From: Corticimicrobacter sp040137905
GTDB lineage: Bacteria > Pseudomonadota > Gammaproteobacteria > Burkholderiales > Burkholderiaceae_B
Length of the DNA: 64,000 nucleotides
Assembly (NCBI RefSeq): GCF_040137905.1
Contig: NZ_JBEFDG010000032.1
Location: 33,632-97,631 of the forward strand
Reading direction: 5' to 3'
How positions within the stretch are numbered: position 1 is the first letter of the stretch; every line of letters begins with the position of its first letter. Positions 40,838 through 49,278 of this stretch are shown here, in pieces. The notes under the pieces are model-generated. The model had not been told where the DNA came from and searched no databases. It saw only the letters and a program-made list of their open reading frames with translations. The translations under genes and the position numbers were made by a program.

Positions 40838-41701
40838 TTACCTCACGTCCTTCCAGAATGCCGCATTGAGACGGTATGCGACGAACAGGAAGATGAACAG
40901 GAACAGCATGACCCAGATACCGATCAGCTTGCGATCCTGTTGCACAGGCTCGGACATCCAGGCCAGGAATGCCGTCAGGTCGGCCACATCCATGTCGAAG
41001 GCAGCATCCTTTTCAGGATTCAGCGAGGTGAACTTGGCATCGAACGATGCGTGTGCCTCGCCTTGCAGCGTTTCCTTCTGGCTGGTGGCGTATCCATCCT
41101 GGTCATAGGTAACCGTGACGCGCTCCCAGACCTTGGGGGCCTCGGGGTTGGCCGGATCACTGCTGACCTGGTGGACGGTGGTGGTCGTGAGCGTGCGCGG
41201 ACCCTGTACATCCCACATCACATGAGGCATGCCCACGCTCGGGAAGACCAAGTTGTCCCAGCCGGTGGCCTTGCTGGTGTCGCGATAGAACGTACGCAGG
41301 TAGGTGTAGATGTAGTCTGCACCGCTGGGGCCGGCATTGGTCGACTTGGCACGGGCGATCACCGACAGGTCGGGCGGGGTCGTACCCAGCCAGGCCTTGG
41401 CGTCCTTGGGTGTCATGGCGATGTCCATCATGTCGCCCACGCCTTCGCCGGTGAACAGCAGGCTGTTCTTGATCTGCTCTTCGGTCAGGCCGATCTGCAG
41501 CAGCTTGTTGTAGCGTACGGCGCTGGCGCTGTGACAGCTCAGACAGTAGTTGACGAAGATTTTCGCGCCGTTCTGCAGCGCACCCAGGTCGGTGACCGGC
41601 TTGGGGGCGCTTTCAAGCGGGTAGCCCGCATCGGCCGCGTGTACGACGGCCGTCCCGCAACTCAGTACCAGGGCCAATGCGCCAAATAGCTTCTTGATCA
41701 T
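40838..41701 (-). CDS. petC: Cytochrome c1 of the bc1 complex
   Basis: A 287-residue c-type haem protein passing electrons from the Rieske centre to soluble cytochrome c. A signal peptide ends near VVHAADA. The haem-binding CLSCH is at residues 53-57, the conserved PDLSVIARAK follows, and a C-terminal anchor helix (LIGIWVMLFLFIFLFVAYRL) ends the protein. The axial methionine is probably in the VGDMMDIAMTPKDA region or later. It is the third gene of petABC. Confidence 0.96.
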   Translation of the reverse strand: MIKKLFGALALVLSCGTAVVHAADAGYPLESAPKPVTDLGALQNGAKIFVNYCLSCHSASAVRYNKLLQIGLTEEQIKNSLLFTGEGVGDMMDIAMTPKDAKAWLGTTPPDLSVIARAKSTNAGPSGADYIYTYLRTFYRDTSKATGWDNLVFPSVGMPHVMWDVQGPRTLTTTTVHQVSSDPANPEAPKVWERVTVTYDQDGYATSQKETLQGEAHASFDAKFTSLNPEKDAAFDMDVADLTAFLAWMSEPVQQDRKLIGIWVMLFLFIFLFVAYRLNAAFWKDVR

Positions 41702-41725
41702 GATAAGTCCGTAAAAATGATTGGC

Positions 41726-43114
41726 TCAATGGTGGGGTCGGAAATTGACGCGCTGGGGAACGGGCTTGAATGTGCCCATCGTGCTCCAGTACGGCATCAG
41801 CAGGAAGAACGCCAGGTAGATGACGGTTCCGATTTGCGACAGCAGATTGAACAGGTCGGACGGAGCTTGCGTGCCCAGATAACCCAGGATCACGAAGTTG
41901 ATCATGAAGATGCCATACAGAATCTTGTGCCAGCCCGGACGGTAGCGGATCGACTTGACCGGCGAGTGGTCGAGCCAGGGCAGGAAAGCCAGCATCACCA
42001 CCGTACCGCCCATGACGATCACACCCCAGAACTTGGCGTCGAACAGGCGCAGGCCCACGGCCACGCCAGCCAGCACGGCCAGCAGCACCAGGCGCAGCGT
42101 CGGGTTGATGCCCTTGGCGCGGATGACAGGAATCATGCCCAGCACTGCAAACAGCAGCAGCACCCAGGTGAACTGGTCGGTGGTGGCACGCAGCATCGAA
42201 TAGAACGGCGTGAAATACCAGACCGGGGCGATGTGCGGCGGCGTCTTGAGCGGATCGGCCGGAATGAAGTTGTTGTATTCCAGGAAGTAGCCGCCCATTT
42301 CAGGGGCAAAGAACACAATGGCGAAGAAGATGATCAGGAAGCCGGCCACACCCAGGATGTCGTGCACCGTGTAGTAGGGGTGGAACGGAATGCCGTCGGC
42401 AGGACGACCGTACTTGTCCTTGATCTTCTTGATTTCGATGCCGTCGGGGTTGTTGGAACCCACTTCGTGCAGGGCGATGATGTGGGCCACGATCAGGCCG
42501 ATCAGCACCAGCGGCACGGCGATCACGTGCAGCGAGAAGAAGCGGTTGAGGGTGGCATCGCCCACGACGTAGTCGCCGCGGATCCAGATCGACAGCTCAG
42601 GTCCGATGAACGGAATGGCTGCGAACAGGTTGATGATCACCTGGGCACCCCAGTAGGACATCTGGCCCCAGGGCAGCAGGTAGCCCATGAAGGCTTCGGC
42701 CATCAGACAGAGGAAGATCGCCACGCCGAAGATCCACACCAGCTCACGAGGCTTGCGGTAGGAACCGTACAGCAGGCCGCGCAGCATGTGCAGGTAGACC
42801 ACCACGAAGAACATCGAGGCACCGGTCGAGTGCATGTAGCGGACCAGCCAGCCCCATGGCACTTCGCGCATGATGTATTCGACGGACATGAACGCACGCG
42901 CGGCGTCCGGCTTGTAGTGCATGACCAGGAAAATCCCGGTCACGATCTGGATGACCAGTACCAGCATGGCCAATGAGCCGAACCAGTACCAGAAATTGAA
43001 ATTCTTGGGGGCGTAGTACTCGGTGACATGCGCCCGCATGGTCGCTGTGAGGGGGAATCGCCTATCGATCCACCCCAGCAGACCTGTCGTTTCGACGGTT
43101 TTTTCGCCAGCCAT
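41726..43114 (-). CDS. petB: Cytochrome b of the bc1 complex
   Basis: A 462-residue, eight-helix quinol-oxidising core subunit with two b haems. Visible landmarks are NFWYWFGSLAMLVLVIQIVT, GWLVRYMHSTGASMFFVVVY (haem-ligand His), LLPWGQMSYWGAQVI, HVIAVPLVLIGLIVAHIIAL (haem-ligand His), and the quinol-site PxW sequence reading APVWYFTPFYSMLRA. It includes the C-terminal helices as one polypeptide rather than split b6/IV. It lies between petA and petC with short gaps. Confidence 0.97.
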   Translation of the reverse strand: MAGEKTVETTGLLGWIDRRFPLTATMRAHVTEYYAPKNFNFWYWFGSLAMLVLVIQIVTGIFLVMHYKPDAARAFMSVEYIMREVPWGWLVRYMHSTGASMFFVVVYLHMLRGLLYGSYRKPRELVWIFGVAIFLCLMAEAFMGYLLPWGQMSYWGAQVIINLFAAIPFIGPELSIWIRGDYVVGDATLNRFFSLHVIAVPLVLIGLIVAHIIALHEVGSNNPDGIEIKKIKDKYGRPADGIPFHPYYTVHDILGVAGFLIIFFAIVFFAPEMGGYFLEYNNFIPADPLKTPPHIAPVWYFTPFYSMLRATTDQFTWVLLLFAVLGMIPVIRAKGINPTLRLVLLAVLAGVAVGLRLFDAKFWGVIVMGGTVVMLAFLPWLDHSPVKSIRYRPGWHKILYGIFMINFVILGYLGTQAPSDLFNLLSQIGTVIYLAFFLLMPYWSTMGTFKPVPQRVNFRPHH

Positions 43115-43184
43115 GAAACGGCTCCTTCAACTGTTCTCTAAATGAATATCGTGTGGATGCGCGATGCACATCCGACCCTGACCG

Positions 43185-43841
43185 TTATGCCTGGTTGCCC
43201 TCGTCAACGCCGACGATGATGCGCGTGGCGGTGAGGTACTTGTAGGGAGGCACTTCGAGGTTGTCCGGTGCCGGCTTGTTCTTGAACACGCGGCCGGCCA
43301 TGTCGAACGTCGAGCCGTGGCAGGGGCAAAGGAAGCCGCCTTCCCAGTTGGCCGGCAGGCTGGGCTGCGGGCCGGTGGCGAAGCGGGGGGTAGGAGAACA
43401 GCCCAGGTGTGTGCAGATACCCACCACGACCAGGAAATCCTTGTGGTCGTCGTAAGAGCGCCACTCGTTCTGGGCGTATTGCGGCGTGGGATATTCACCG
43501 GTGCGCAGCGAGTCCGGATCGGCCAGTTCGTTGGTGTCGGTGGCCAGGGAGGCCATTTGCTCGGCAGTGCGACGGATGATCCAGACGGGTTTGCCGCGCC
43601 ATTCGACCGTGCGCATCTCGCCGGGAACCATATCGCCGATTTCGACCTCGACCGGGGCACCTGCGGCGCGGGCCTTGTCGGAGGGCGCGAACGTGCTGAC
43701 AAAGGGAACGGCAGTAGCTACGCCAGCCGCACCTCCGAGCGCACAGGTGATGCCAACCCAGGTGCGACGCGAGGGATCGGGTGGCAGGTTGGGGTCGATT
43801 GCACCTTCGTCGTCGTCGAGCACTATCGTATCGTGACTCAT
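43185..43841 (-). CDS. petA: Rieske iron-sulfur subunit of the bc1 complex
   Basis: A 218-residue protein carrying the high-potential 2Fe-2S cluster. An SRRTWVG twin-arginine motif before one hydrophobic helix (residues ~25-50) suggests Tat export with a retained anchor; the tat genes are in the same block. Cluster ligands are Cys143/His145 in CTHLGC and Cys172/His175 in CPCHG, with Cys148 and Cys174 as the disulfide pair. The ATG at 43841 is preferred over an in-frame ATG at 43883, which adds 14 unrelated residues. It is first in petABC, preceded by two FNR-like boxes. Confidence 0.96.
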   Translation of the reverse strand: MSHDTIVLDDDEGAIDPNLPPDPSRRTWVGITCALGGAAGVATAVPFVSTFAPSDKARAAGAPVEVEIGDMVPGEMRTVEWRGKPVWIIRRTAEQMASLATDTNELADPDSLRTGEYPTPQYAQNEWRSYDDHKDFLVVVGICTHLGCSPTPRFATGPQPSLPANWEGGFLCPCHGSTFDMAGRVFKNKPAPDNLEVPPYKYLTATRIIVGVDEGNQA

Positions 43842-43915
43842 CTTGCTGATTTCCCTTTTCGGAATCGGTAGTGACAAAATCACATATATATACCCGATAG
43901 CAGACCGGGTCCTAT

Positions 43916-43949
43916 GTGATCTAGCGCAAAGAAACGTGATCTAGCGCAA
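43916..43949. promoter_or_regulatory. Tandem FNR/ANR-like boxes upstream of petA
   Basis: GTGATCTAGCGCAA occurs at 43916-43929 and again at 43936-43949. Each differs from an FNR-type site TTGAT-4-ATCAA mainly at the first base and within the right half. The 20-base spacing puts both on one helix face. The sites lie 75-110 bases upstream of the petA ATG and ~110 upstream of mscL. Which gene they serve, and whether they activate or repress, is not evident. Confidence 0.5.
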
Positions 43950-43955
43950 AGAAAA
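43916..43955. repeat. 20-base tandem direct duplication
   Basis: Two adjacent copies of a 20-base unit beginning GTGATCTAGCGCAAAGAAA differ only in the last base (C against A). It lies in the divergent petA-mscL spacer and carries one FNR-like site per copy. Confidence 0.9.
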
Positions 43956-44059
43956 CCGGCTTCCCCATGTTGTTAATATGGTTATTTGGGAAGGCCATTG
44001 CCAGCGCCGCGTATCATAGCGCGTGTCTATTGTAGGGCATCTTTTGAGCGAGGGAAGAT

Positions 44060-44521
44060 ATGAGCAAGAAAACCGGCTTTCTCCATGAGTTCCGTGAATT
44101 CGCCGTCCGCGGTAGCGTTGTCGACCTGGCTGTAGGTGTGATCGTGGGGGCGGCGTTCGGCAAGATCGTCGACTCCCTGGTCAAGGACATCGTCATGCCC
44201 GTGATCAATTTCATTCTGGGCGGTTCGGTCGATTTTGCCAACAAGTTCATCACGCTGCGCGTGCCGGAAGGCTATGCGGGGGGGCAGACCTATACCGAAC
44301 TGGTCGATGCCGGTGCCATTGTTCTGGGGTGGGGCAACTTCCTGACCATCCTGATCAACTTCGTCCTGCTGGCTTTCGTGGTGTTCTGGATGGTCAAGCT
44401 GATCAATATGGCACGCCGCAGTGCCGAACAGGAAGTCCCGGCAGAACCCGAGGCACCGCCTGCACCGAGCGAGGATGTGGTGCTGCTGCGTGACATACGG
44501 GATCTGCTCAAGAACAAGTAA
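44060..44521 (+). CDS. mscL: Large-conductance mechanosensitive channel MscL
   Basis: A 153-residue inner-membrane pore that opens under hypo-osmotic tension. The signature N-terminal amphipathic helix and TM1 are intact (FLHEFREFAVRGSVVDLAVG, VIVGAAFGKIVDSLVKDIVM). TM2 is FLTILINFVLLAFVVFWMVK, followed by a charged C-terminal bundle (LLRDIRDLLKNK). The periplasmic loop is of ordinary length. It diverges from petA and converges with nif3 with only 5 bases between stops. Confidence 0.97.
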   Translation: MSKKTGFLHEFREFAVRGSVVDLAVGVIVGAAFGKIVDSLVKDIVMPVINFILGGSVDFANKFITLRVPEGYAGGQTYTELVDAGAIVLGWGNFLTILINFVLLAFVVFWMVKLINMARRSAEQEVPAEPEAPPAPSEDVVLLRDIRDLLKNK

Positions 44522-44526
44522 GTGCC

Positions 44527-45306
44527 TCAGACTGGATTGTCGATATCCAGAAACTCGACCTCGATGCCGAATCGTTCGGTTATGGCCTGGCCGAGGGCTT
44601 CCACGCCATAGCGTTCCGTAGCGTGGTGACCTGCGCCGATGAACGCGGTGCCGGTCTCTCGTGCCAGGTGCGTATTGTGCTCCGAGGCTTCTCCGGTGAT
44701 GTAGATGGTGGCACCGGCGTCGAGTCCGGCCTGCATCATGCCCTGGGCACCTCCGGTGCACCAGGCGATGCGGCCGACGGGCTGGCCAGGGTCACCGACG
44801 ACCAGGGGTTCGCGGCCCAGCCGTGTCGCAATGCGTGCCTGCAGTTCGGACAGCGTGGCAATGCCAGGCGCATGCCCCAGCCAGACAAGGTTGTCGGGGC
44901 CGCAAGTGGCCGGGGACTGCGTGCCGGGTCGGCATTCAGGCTCAAAACCCAGTACGCGCGCCAGTTGGGCATTGTTGCCCAGCACGGGGTGAGCATCCAG
45001 GGGCAGGTGGTAGGCGATCAGGTTGAGATCATGCGCCAGCGTCAGCGCCAATCGGGTGCGCTTGATGCCCCTGATGCGGGCATCCTCGTTGCGCCAGAAC
45101 CAGCCATGATGGACCAGCACGGCATCGGCGTTGCGCTCGATGGCGGCACGCAGCAAGGCCTCGGAGGCCGTGACGCCGCTGACGATGCGGCGTATAGTCG
45201 GCCTGCCTTCGACCTGGAGGCCAATCGGACAGTAATCGCGAAACAGGTGTACCTGCAGCAGTTCGTCCAGCCAGGCAGTCAGGTCCTTGGTTTCAATTGT
45301 GCTCAT
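44527..45306 (-). CDS. Nif3-like dinuclear metal-centre protein (YbgI family)
   Basis: A 259-residue protein of the NIF3/YbgI family, toroidal hexamers binding two metals. Conserved ligand regions are DYCPIGLQVEGRPTIRRIVS, ADAVLVHHGWFWRNE (paired His), AYHLPLDAHPVLGNNAQLAR, and the C-terminal GHHATERYGVEAL. The biochemical role is unsettled. In Burkholderiales it lies beside the DegS/DegQ gene and tatC, as here. It diverges from the protease gene with only 36 bases between starts. Confidence 0.92.
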   Translation of the reverse strand: MSTIETKDLTAWLDELLQVHLFRDYCPIGLQVEGRPTIRRIVSGVTASEALLRAAIERNADAVLVHHGWFWRNEDARIRGIKRTRLALTLAHDLNLIAYHLPLDAHPVLGNNAQLARVLGFEPECRPGTQSPATCGPDNLVWLGHAPGIATLSELQARIATRLGREPLVVGDPGQPVGRIAWCTGGAQGMMQAGLDAGATIYITGEASEHNTHLARETGTAFIGAGHHATERYGVEALGQAITERFGIEVEFLDIDNPV

Positions 45307-45342
45307 CTTCTGTCAATCCGGTATGAAAATTGGTGATTCCTG

Positions 45343-46479
45343 ATGCGGCGGTTATGGTTGATCTTTGCCCAGGCTGTCACATTGACCCTGGGTATTCTAT
45401 TCGTTTTGGGACTGCTGCGGCCCGGCGCTGGGGGGGATGACATCAGACGTGTGCCGTCCCAGGCGACATCTGCCTCGTATGCAGATGCCGTGGCGCGTGC
45501 TGCTCCGGCCGTCGTCAATGTGTATAGCCAGAAGCGCGTGCGGGTGCCGCTGCTGACGCTGCCCGAGGGGTCGCCGCTGCAGGACTTGCTCGGGCAGTTG
45601 CCCGGCCTGCCTCAAGGGGAGGAAGAGAGCACCAGTCTGGGTTCGGGTGTCCTGGTCGGCAGGGATGGGCACGTTCTCACCAACTATCATGTGATCGAGG
45701 CGGCCGACGAGATTGCCGTGATGCTGGTGGATGGGCGCGAGGTCAATGCTTCACTGGTAGGTGCCGATCCGGATACGGATCTGGCGATACTGCATATCGA
45801 CGTCAAGGGCATCGAGGGGTTGGATCCTGCACGTCAGTTCCGTACGGAAGGTGTCCGGGTCGGGGACATTGTGCTGGCCATCGGCAATCCGTTTGGCGTG
45901 GGCCAGACGACGTCACTGGGAATCGTATCGGCCCTGGGACGCGACCGGTTGGGCATCAATACCTATGAAAACTTCATCCAGACCGATGCAGCCATCAATC
46001 CAGGCAGCTCGGGCGGGGCGCTGATCGATGCCGATGGCAGGTTGGTAGGCATCAATACGGCGATCTTTTCCCGTACGGGCGGCTCATTGGGTATTGGCTT
46101 TGCGATTCCTGCGGCGACAGTCAGGCAGGTCATGGAGCAGTTGCTCAAGCAAGGTGTTGTGCAGCGAGGCTGGCTGGGCATTGAGCCTCAGGATATGACG
46201 CCTGACCTGGCTCAGGCTTTCGGCCTGTCGCAGTCGCAGGGTGTGCTGGTGGCGGCGGTATTGCGTGATGGCCCCGCACATCGTGGCGGATTGCGGCCGG
46301 GCGATATCGTCAACACCCTCAACCGGCAGCAGGTGCGGGACACCCTTCATCTGCTGAACCTGATTGCATCCCAGACGCCGGGAGCTCTGGTCGAACTGGA
46401 TGTGCTGCGCGAGGGGGCTGTGCAGACGCTGAAAGTGGTGGCTGGCCAGCGTCCTGGATTGCCCGTGGCGGAAAGATAG
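45343..46479 (+). CDS. DegS-type membrane-anchored serine protease
   Basis: A 378-residue HtrA-family protease. An N-terminal helix (residues ~4-25) anchors it to the inner membrane with no clear cleavage site. The chymotrypsin-like domain has His116 (NYHVIEA), Asp146 (DPDTDLAIL) and Ser223 (NPGSSGGAL). One PDZ domain (~265-365, RGWLGIEPQDMTPDLAQAFG) follows. A single PDZ and retained anchor fit DegS/AlgW, which cuts an anti-sigma factor in envelope stress. A DegQ-like housekeeping role cannot be excluded. It diverges from nif3 and converges with tatC. Confidence 0.9.
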   Translation: MRRLWLIFAQAVTLTLGILFVLGLLRPGAGGDDIRRVPSQATSASYADAVARAAPAVVNVYSQKRVRVPLLTLPEGSPLQDLLGQLPGLPQGEEESTSLGSGVLVGRDGHVLTNYHVIEAADEIAVMLVDGREVNASLVGADPDTDLAILHIDVKGIEGLDPARQFRTEGVRVGDIVLAIGNPFGVGQTTSLGIVSALGRDRLGINTYENFIQTDAAINPGSSGGALIDADGRLVGINTAIFSRTGGSLGIGFAIPAATVRQVMEQLLKQGVVQRGWLGIEPQDMTPDLAQAFGLSQSQGVLVAAVLRDGPAHRGGLRPGDIVNTLNRQQVRDTLHLLNLIASQTPGALVELDVLREGAVQTLKVVAGQRPGLPVAER

Positions 46480-46541
46480 CGTCAGGAGATGATGGTGCCG
46501 GCCATGACGTGATGGCACCATCCGGGCGATGATGAGTCGTT

Positions 46542-47309
46542 CTATGGTGTGATGTCGGTACTCTCGCTGCTGCGATCTGTCCGTGGCTGGACTGCCCTGC
46601 CCACCAGAATGCCGACTTCGTAGAGCAGGCATAGCGGGACGGCCAGCATGAATTGGCTGACGACATCGGGCGGCGTAACGACGGCGGCGATAATGAACGC
46701 GCCGACGATGACATAGCCGCGTGCAGACTTGAGCTTTTCGATGGTGACCAGCCCGGTGCGGATCAGCAACACCACGGCAACCGGCACCTCGAAGGTGATG
46801 CCGAACGCCAGGAACATTGTGATGACGAAGTTCAGGTAGGCTTCGATATCAGGTGCCGGCGTGATCGATTGCGGCGCGAAGGTCGCAATGAAGTGGAAGA
46901 CCGTACGGAATACGAAGAAATAGCAGAAGGCCATGCCGGCCAGGAACAGCAGGGTGCTCGAGACGATCAGCGGCAGTGCCAGCTTCTGTTCATGCCGATA
47001 CAGGCCGGGGGCCACGAAGGCCCAGGCCTGGTAGAGCACGATCGGCAGGCTGAGCACGAAAGCCGCCATCATGGTGATCTTGACAGGCACCATGAAGGGG
47101 GTGATCACGCCGGTAGCGATCATGCGTGTACCTTCCGGGAGCGCTGCCAGCATCGGCTGCGCCAGGATGTCATAGATGGCCGAGGCGCCGGGCCACAGGA
47201 ACAGGAGCACGAAGAAGCCCAGGAGAGCTGCTGCAGCGCGCAGCAGCCGTGATCGCAGTTCGATCAGGTGCGAGATGAAGCTGTCTTCCTGGGGTTCCTG
47301 CGTATTCAT
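46542..47309 (-). CDS. tatC: Sec-independent translocase subunit TatC
   Basis: A 255-residue, six-helix receptor that binds twin-arginine signal peptides. Family signatures SFISHLIELRSRLLRAAAAL, FVAPGLYRHEQKLALPLIVS and FGITFEVPVAVVLLIRTGLV are intact. Its start overlaps the tatB stop by 4 bases. The Rieske protein encoded nearby is a likely substrate. Confidence 0.97.
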   Translation of the reverse strand: MNTQEPQEDSFISHLIELRSRLLRAAAALLGFFVLLFLWPGASAIYDILAQPMLAALPEGTRMIATGVITPFMVPVKITMMAAFVLSLPIVLYQAWAFVAPGLYRHEQKLALPLIVSSTLLFLAGMAFCYFFVFRTVFHFIATFAPQSITPAPDIEAYLNFVITMFLAFGITFEVPVAVVLLIRTGLVTIEKLKSARGYVIVGAFIIAAVVTPPDVVSQFMLAVPLCLLYEVGILVGRAVQPRTDRSSESTDITP

Positions 47310-47836
47310 GGCTGGCGGGTTGTATCTTGGGCTTGTGCAGCCGGGCTGGGCGTGTGCGTGTCAGCAGGGACGGGCGGTGTGGCAACCGTGGGCGCGGCGG
47401 GCTCTGCTGCATGCGCACTATCGGTGGCAATGGCAACGCCGGGTTGTGGTGCTGCTGCTGTGGTTGCCGATTCAACTGTGCCGGCGGACGGACTGGCAGG
47501 TGTCGTGCCGGTCTGGGTCAGGCCGGCGGTCGTTTTCTGCTCGATGTCATGGAATTCCCGTGCCATCTGGTTGACGGGATCGGCAATCGATTTGCTGACG
47601 TTGTCGATGGAGCCGCGTACATCGCTGGCGGCACTTTCCATGTCCTGCTTGAACTTCTTGAGGTCGTCGAGTTCGATTTCCTTGCGGATATCGGTCTTGA
47701 CGTCGTTGACGTAGCGCTGCGCACGCCCCAGCAGGTGGCCGATGGTGCGGGCCACCTTGGGTAGCTTTTCAGGGCCGATGACGATCAGCGCAATGATGCC
47801 GATCACCATCAGTTCGGTGAAACTGATGTCGAACAT
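47306..47836 (-). CDS. tatB: Sec-independent translocase subunit TatB
   Basis: A 176-residue protein with the TatB N-terminus MFDISFTELMVIGIIALIVI, the GPEKLPKVARTIGHLLGRAQ hinge and amphipathic helix, and a long Pro/Ala/Thr-rich tail. It forms the receptor complex with TatC. Fourteen bases separate it from tatA. Confidence 0.96.
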   Translation of the reverse strand: MFDISFTELMVIGIIALIVIGPEKLPKVARTIGHLLGRAQRYVNDVKTDIRKEIELDDLKKFKQDMESAASDVRGSIDNVSKSIADPVNQMAREFHDIEQKTTAGLTQTGTTPASPSAGTVESATTAAAPQPGVAIATDSAHAAEPAAPTVATPPVPADTHTPSPAAQAQDTTRQP

Positions 47837-47850
47837 GATGGGTCAGCCGG

Positions 47851-48108
47851 TCAGTCGGCTTTTTCGCGTGCCTGCACGTCGATGGTCTCGCCTTGCGGCT
47901 TGGCAGCGGTGTTCTGCAGGGGGGCGGCAGCGGCAGCCGGTTCTTTCTGTTCGGCCTGCGCGGGTGTCTCGGCTTCCTTCATGCCTTCCTTGAAGCCCTT
48001 GACGGCACCGCCGAGGTCGCCACCGATATTGCGCAGTTTCTTGGTGCCGAACACCAATGCCACGATCAGCAGAACGATCAACCAGTGCCAGATGCTAAAG
48101 CTACCCAT
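47851..48108 (-). CDS. tatA: Sec-independent translocase subunit TatA
   Basis: An 85-residue pore-forming subunit. One helix (IWHWLIVLLIVALVFGTKKL) leads into the amphipathic GGDLGGAVKGFKEGMKE stretch, with a short polar tail. Order tatA-tatB-tatC downstream of a HIT gene is standard for Burkholderiales. Confidence 0.96.
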   Translation of the reverse strand: MGSFSIWHWLIVLLIVALVFGTKKLRNIGGDLGGAVKGFKEGMKEAETPAQAEQKEPAAAAAPLQNTAAKPQGETIDVQAREKAD

Positions 48109-48136
48109 AATGTTTCTCCGTTGGGGTCATGTCGGT

Positions 48137-48526
48137 TCAGGCGTTCATTCGGGCGCCCAACCCGGTCCAGGGGCGTTCGCCGCCCAGAATATGGAAATGC
48201 AGATGACCGACTTCCTGGCCGCCGTCGCGCCCGGCGTTGGTGATCAGCCGGAACCCGCCGTCAGGGCCGGGGCGGCAACCATGGTCGAGCGCCAGTTTGG
48301 GTACCAGCGCCATCATTCTACCCAACCATCCGGCATCTTCGGCCACGATGTCCTGCAACGAGGCGACATGGCGTTTGGGAATCAGCAGCACATGCACCGG
48401 CGCGGCGGGATTGATATCGTGAAATGCCAGAAAGTCATCGTCTTCATACACTTTCCGGGCGGGAATCTCGCCTGAGATGATTTTACAGAACAGGCAGTTG
48501 TCGTGAATATGCGAAGGATCAAACAA
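48137..48526 (-). CDS. hinT: HIT-family nucleotide-binding protein (HinT-like)
   Basis: A 129-residue purine-nucleoside phosphoramidate hydrolase type HIT protein. The N-terminal DNCLFCKIISGEIPARKVYE and the HIT triad HLHFHIL are present. The start must be the TTG at 48526, because the codon before it is the hisE stop (TAA) with zero spacing; translation is thus coupled to hisE. The his-hinT-tat order is conserved in the order Burkholderiales. Confidence 0.92.
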   Translation of the reverse strand: MFDPSHIHDNCLFCKIISGEIPARKVYEDDDFLAFHDINPAAPVHVLLIPKRHVASLQDIVAEDAGWLGRMMALVPKLALDHGCRPGPDGGFRLITNAGRDGGQEVGHLHFHILGGERPWTGLGARMNA

Positions 48527-48856
48527 TTATGCACTCCTTGAGGCTTTTTCCTGCAGGCCGGACAACCCTTCGCGTCGCGCCAGTTCGGCCAGGATTTCCT
48601 CGGGCCGGATGCGGTGATGGGTGAGCGCCACCAGGCAATGAAACCACAGATCGGCGGTTTCGTACACAATCTGCTCGCGCTCGCCATCCTTGGAGGCCAT
48701 CACGAGCTCGGTGGCTTCCTCGCCGATTTTCTTGAGGAAGGCGTCGGGAGCCTTGGTCAGCAGCTTGGCGACGTAGGATGTAGCCGGGTCGCCGCCGTTT
48801 TCGGGCAACCGCGTTTCCAGGGTATCGGCGATGCGCGCCAGGATAGTGTCGTTCAT
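48527..48856 (-). CDS. hisE: Phosphoribosyl-ATP pyrophosphatase HisE
   Basis: A 109-residue MazG-fold enzyme converting phosphoribosyl-ATP to phosphoribosyl-AMP, the second step of histidine synthesis. The metal-binding segment KKIGEEATELVMASKDGERE, then VYETADLWFHCLVAL, is characteristic. ATG 48856 starts MNDTILARIADTLETRLPEN. It is separate from hisI, unlike the fused enteric HisIE. Confidence 0.95.
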   Translation of the reverse strand: MNDTILARIADTLETRLPENGGDPATSYVAKLLTKAPDAFLKKIGEEATELVMASKDGEREQIVYETADLWFHCLVALTHHRIRPEEILAELARREGLSGLQEKASRSA

Positions 48857-48863
48857 GTCGGGC

Positions 48864-49274
48864 TCAGCGGTAGATATGCTCGGGGTCCTTGAGCACGTCA
48901 TCGGTTACGGTCCAGGCGGCTGTCTCTGCATCGCCCTGCAACTGGCGGTAGAAGCAGCTTTCGCGCCCGGTGTGGCAGGCAATGCCACCCACCTGCTCCA
49001 CGGTCAGCAGGATGACATCACCGTCGCAGTCGAGGCGGATGTCGTGCAATTGCTGCACATGACCCGATTCCTCGCCCTTGCGCCACAGGCGCGAACGGGA
49101 GCGTGACCAGTACACGGCACGGCGCAGGCGCACGGTTTCCAGCAGCGCTTCGCGGTTCATCCAGGCAAACATCAGGATGCGGCCGCTGTGAAGGTCCTGG
49201 GCGATTGCAGGCAGCAGGCCCTGTTCATCGAAGCTGACTTCATCAAGCCAGGCAGGAGTGGGGAGGTCGGTCAT
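48864..49274 (-). CDS. hisI: Phosphoribosyl-AMP cyclohydrolase HisI
   Basis: A 136-residue zinc enzyme opening the adenine ring of phosphoribosyl-AMP, the third step of histidine synthesis. Signatures ILMFAWMNREALLETVRLRR, AVYWSRSRSRLWRKGEESGH, DCDGDVILL and the metal-ligand CHTGRESCF are intact. The ATG is at 49274, four bases after the hisF stop. Confidence 0.96.
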   Translation of the reverse strand: MTDLPTPAWLDEVSFDEQGLLPAIAQDLHSGRILMFAWMNREALLETVRLRRAVYWSRSRSRLWRKGEESGHVQQLHDIRLDCDGDVILLTVEQVGGIACHTGRESCFYRQLQGDAETAAWTVTDDVLKDPEHIYR

Positions 49275-49278
49275 GGTG

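Noticed and set aside
41717..42976. Plus-strand open frame (~419 codons) opposite petB
   Set aside because: His/Gln/Asp-rich antisense reading of a membrane protein gene, no homology features.
43916..43955. CRISPR-like repeat
   Set aside because: Only two directly adjacent copies with no spacers, and no cas genes.
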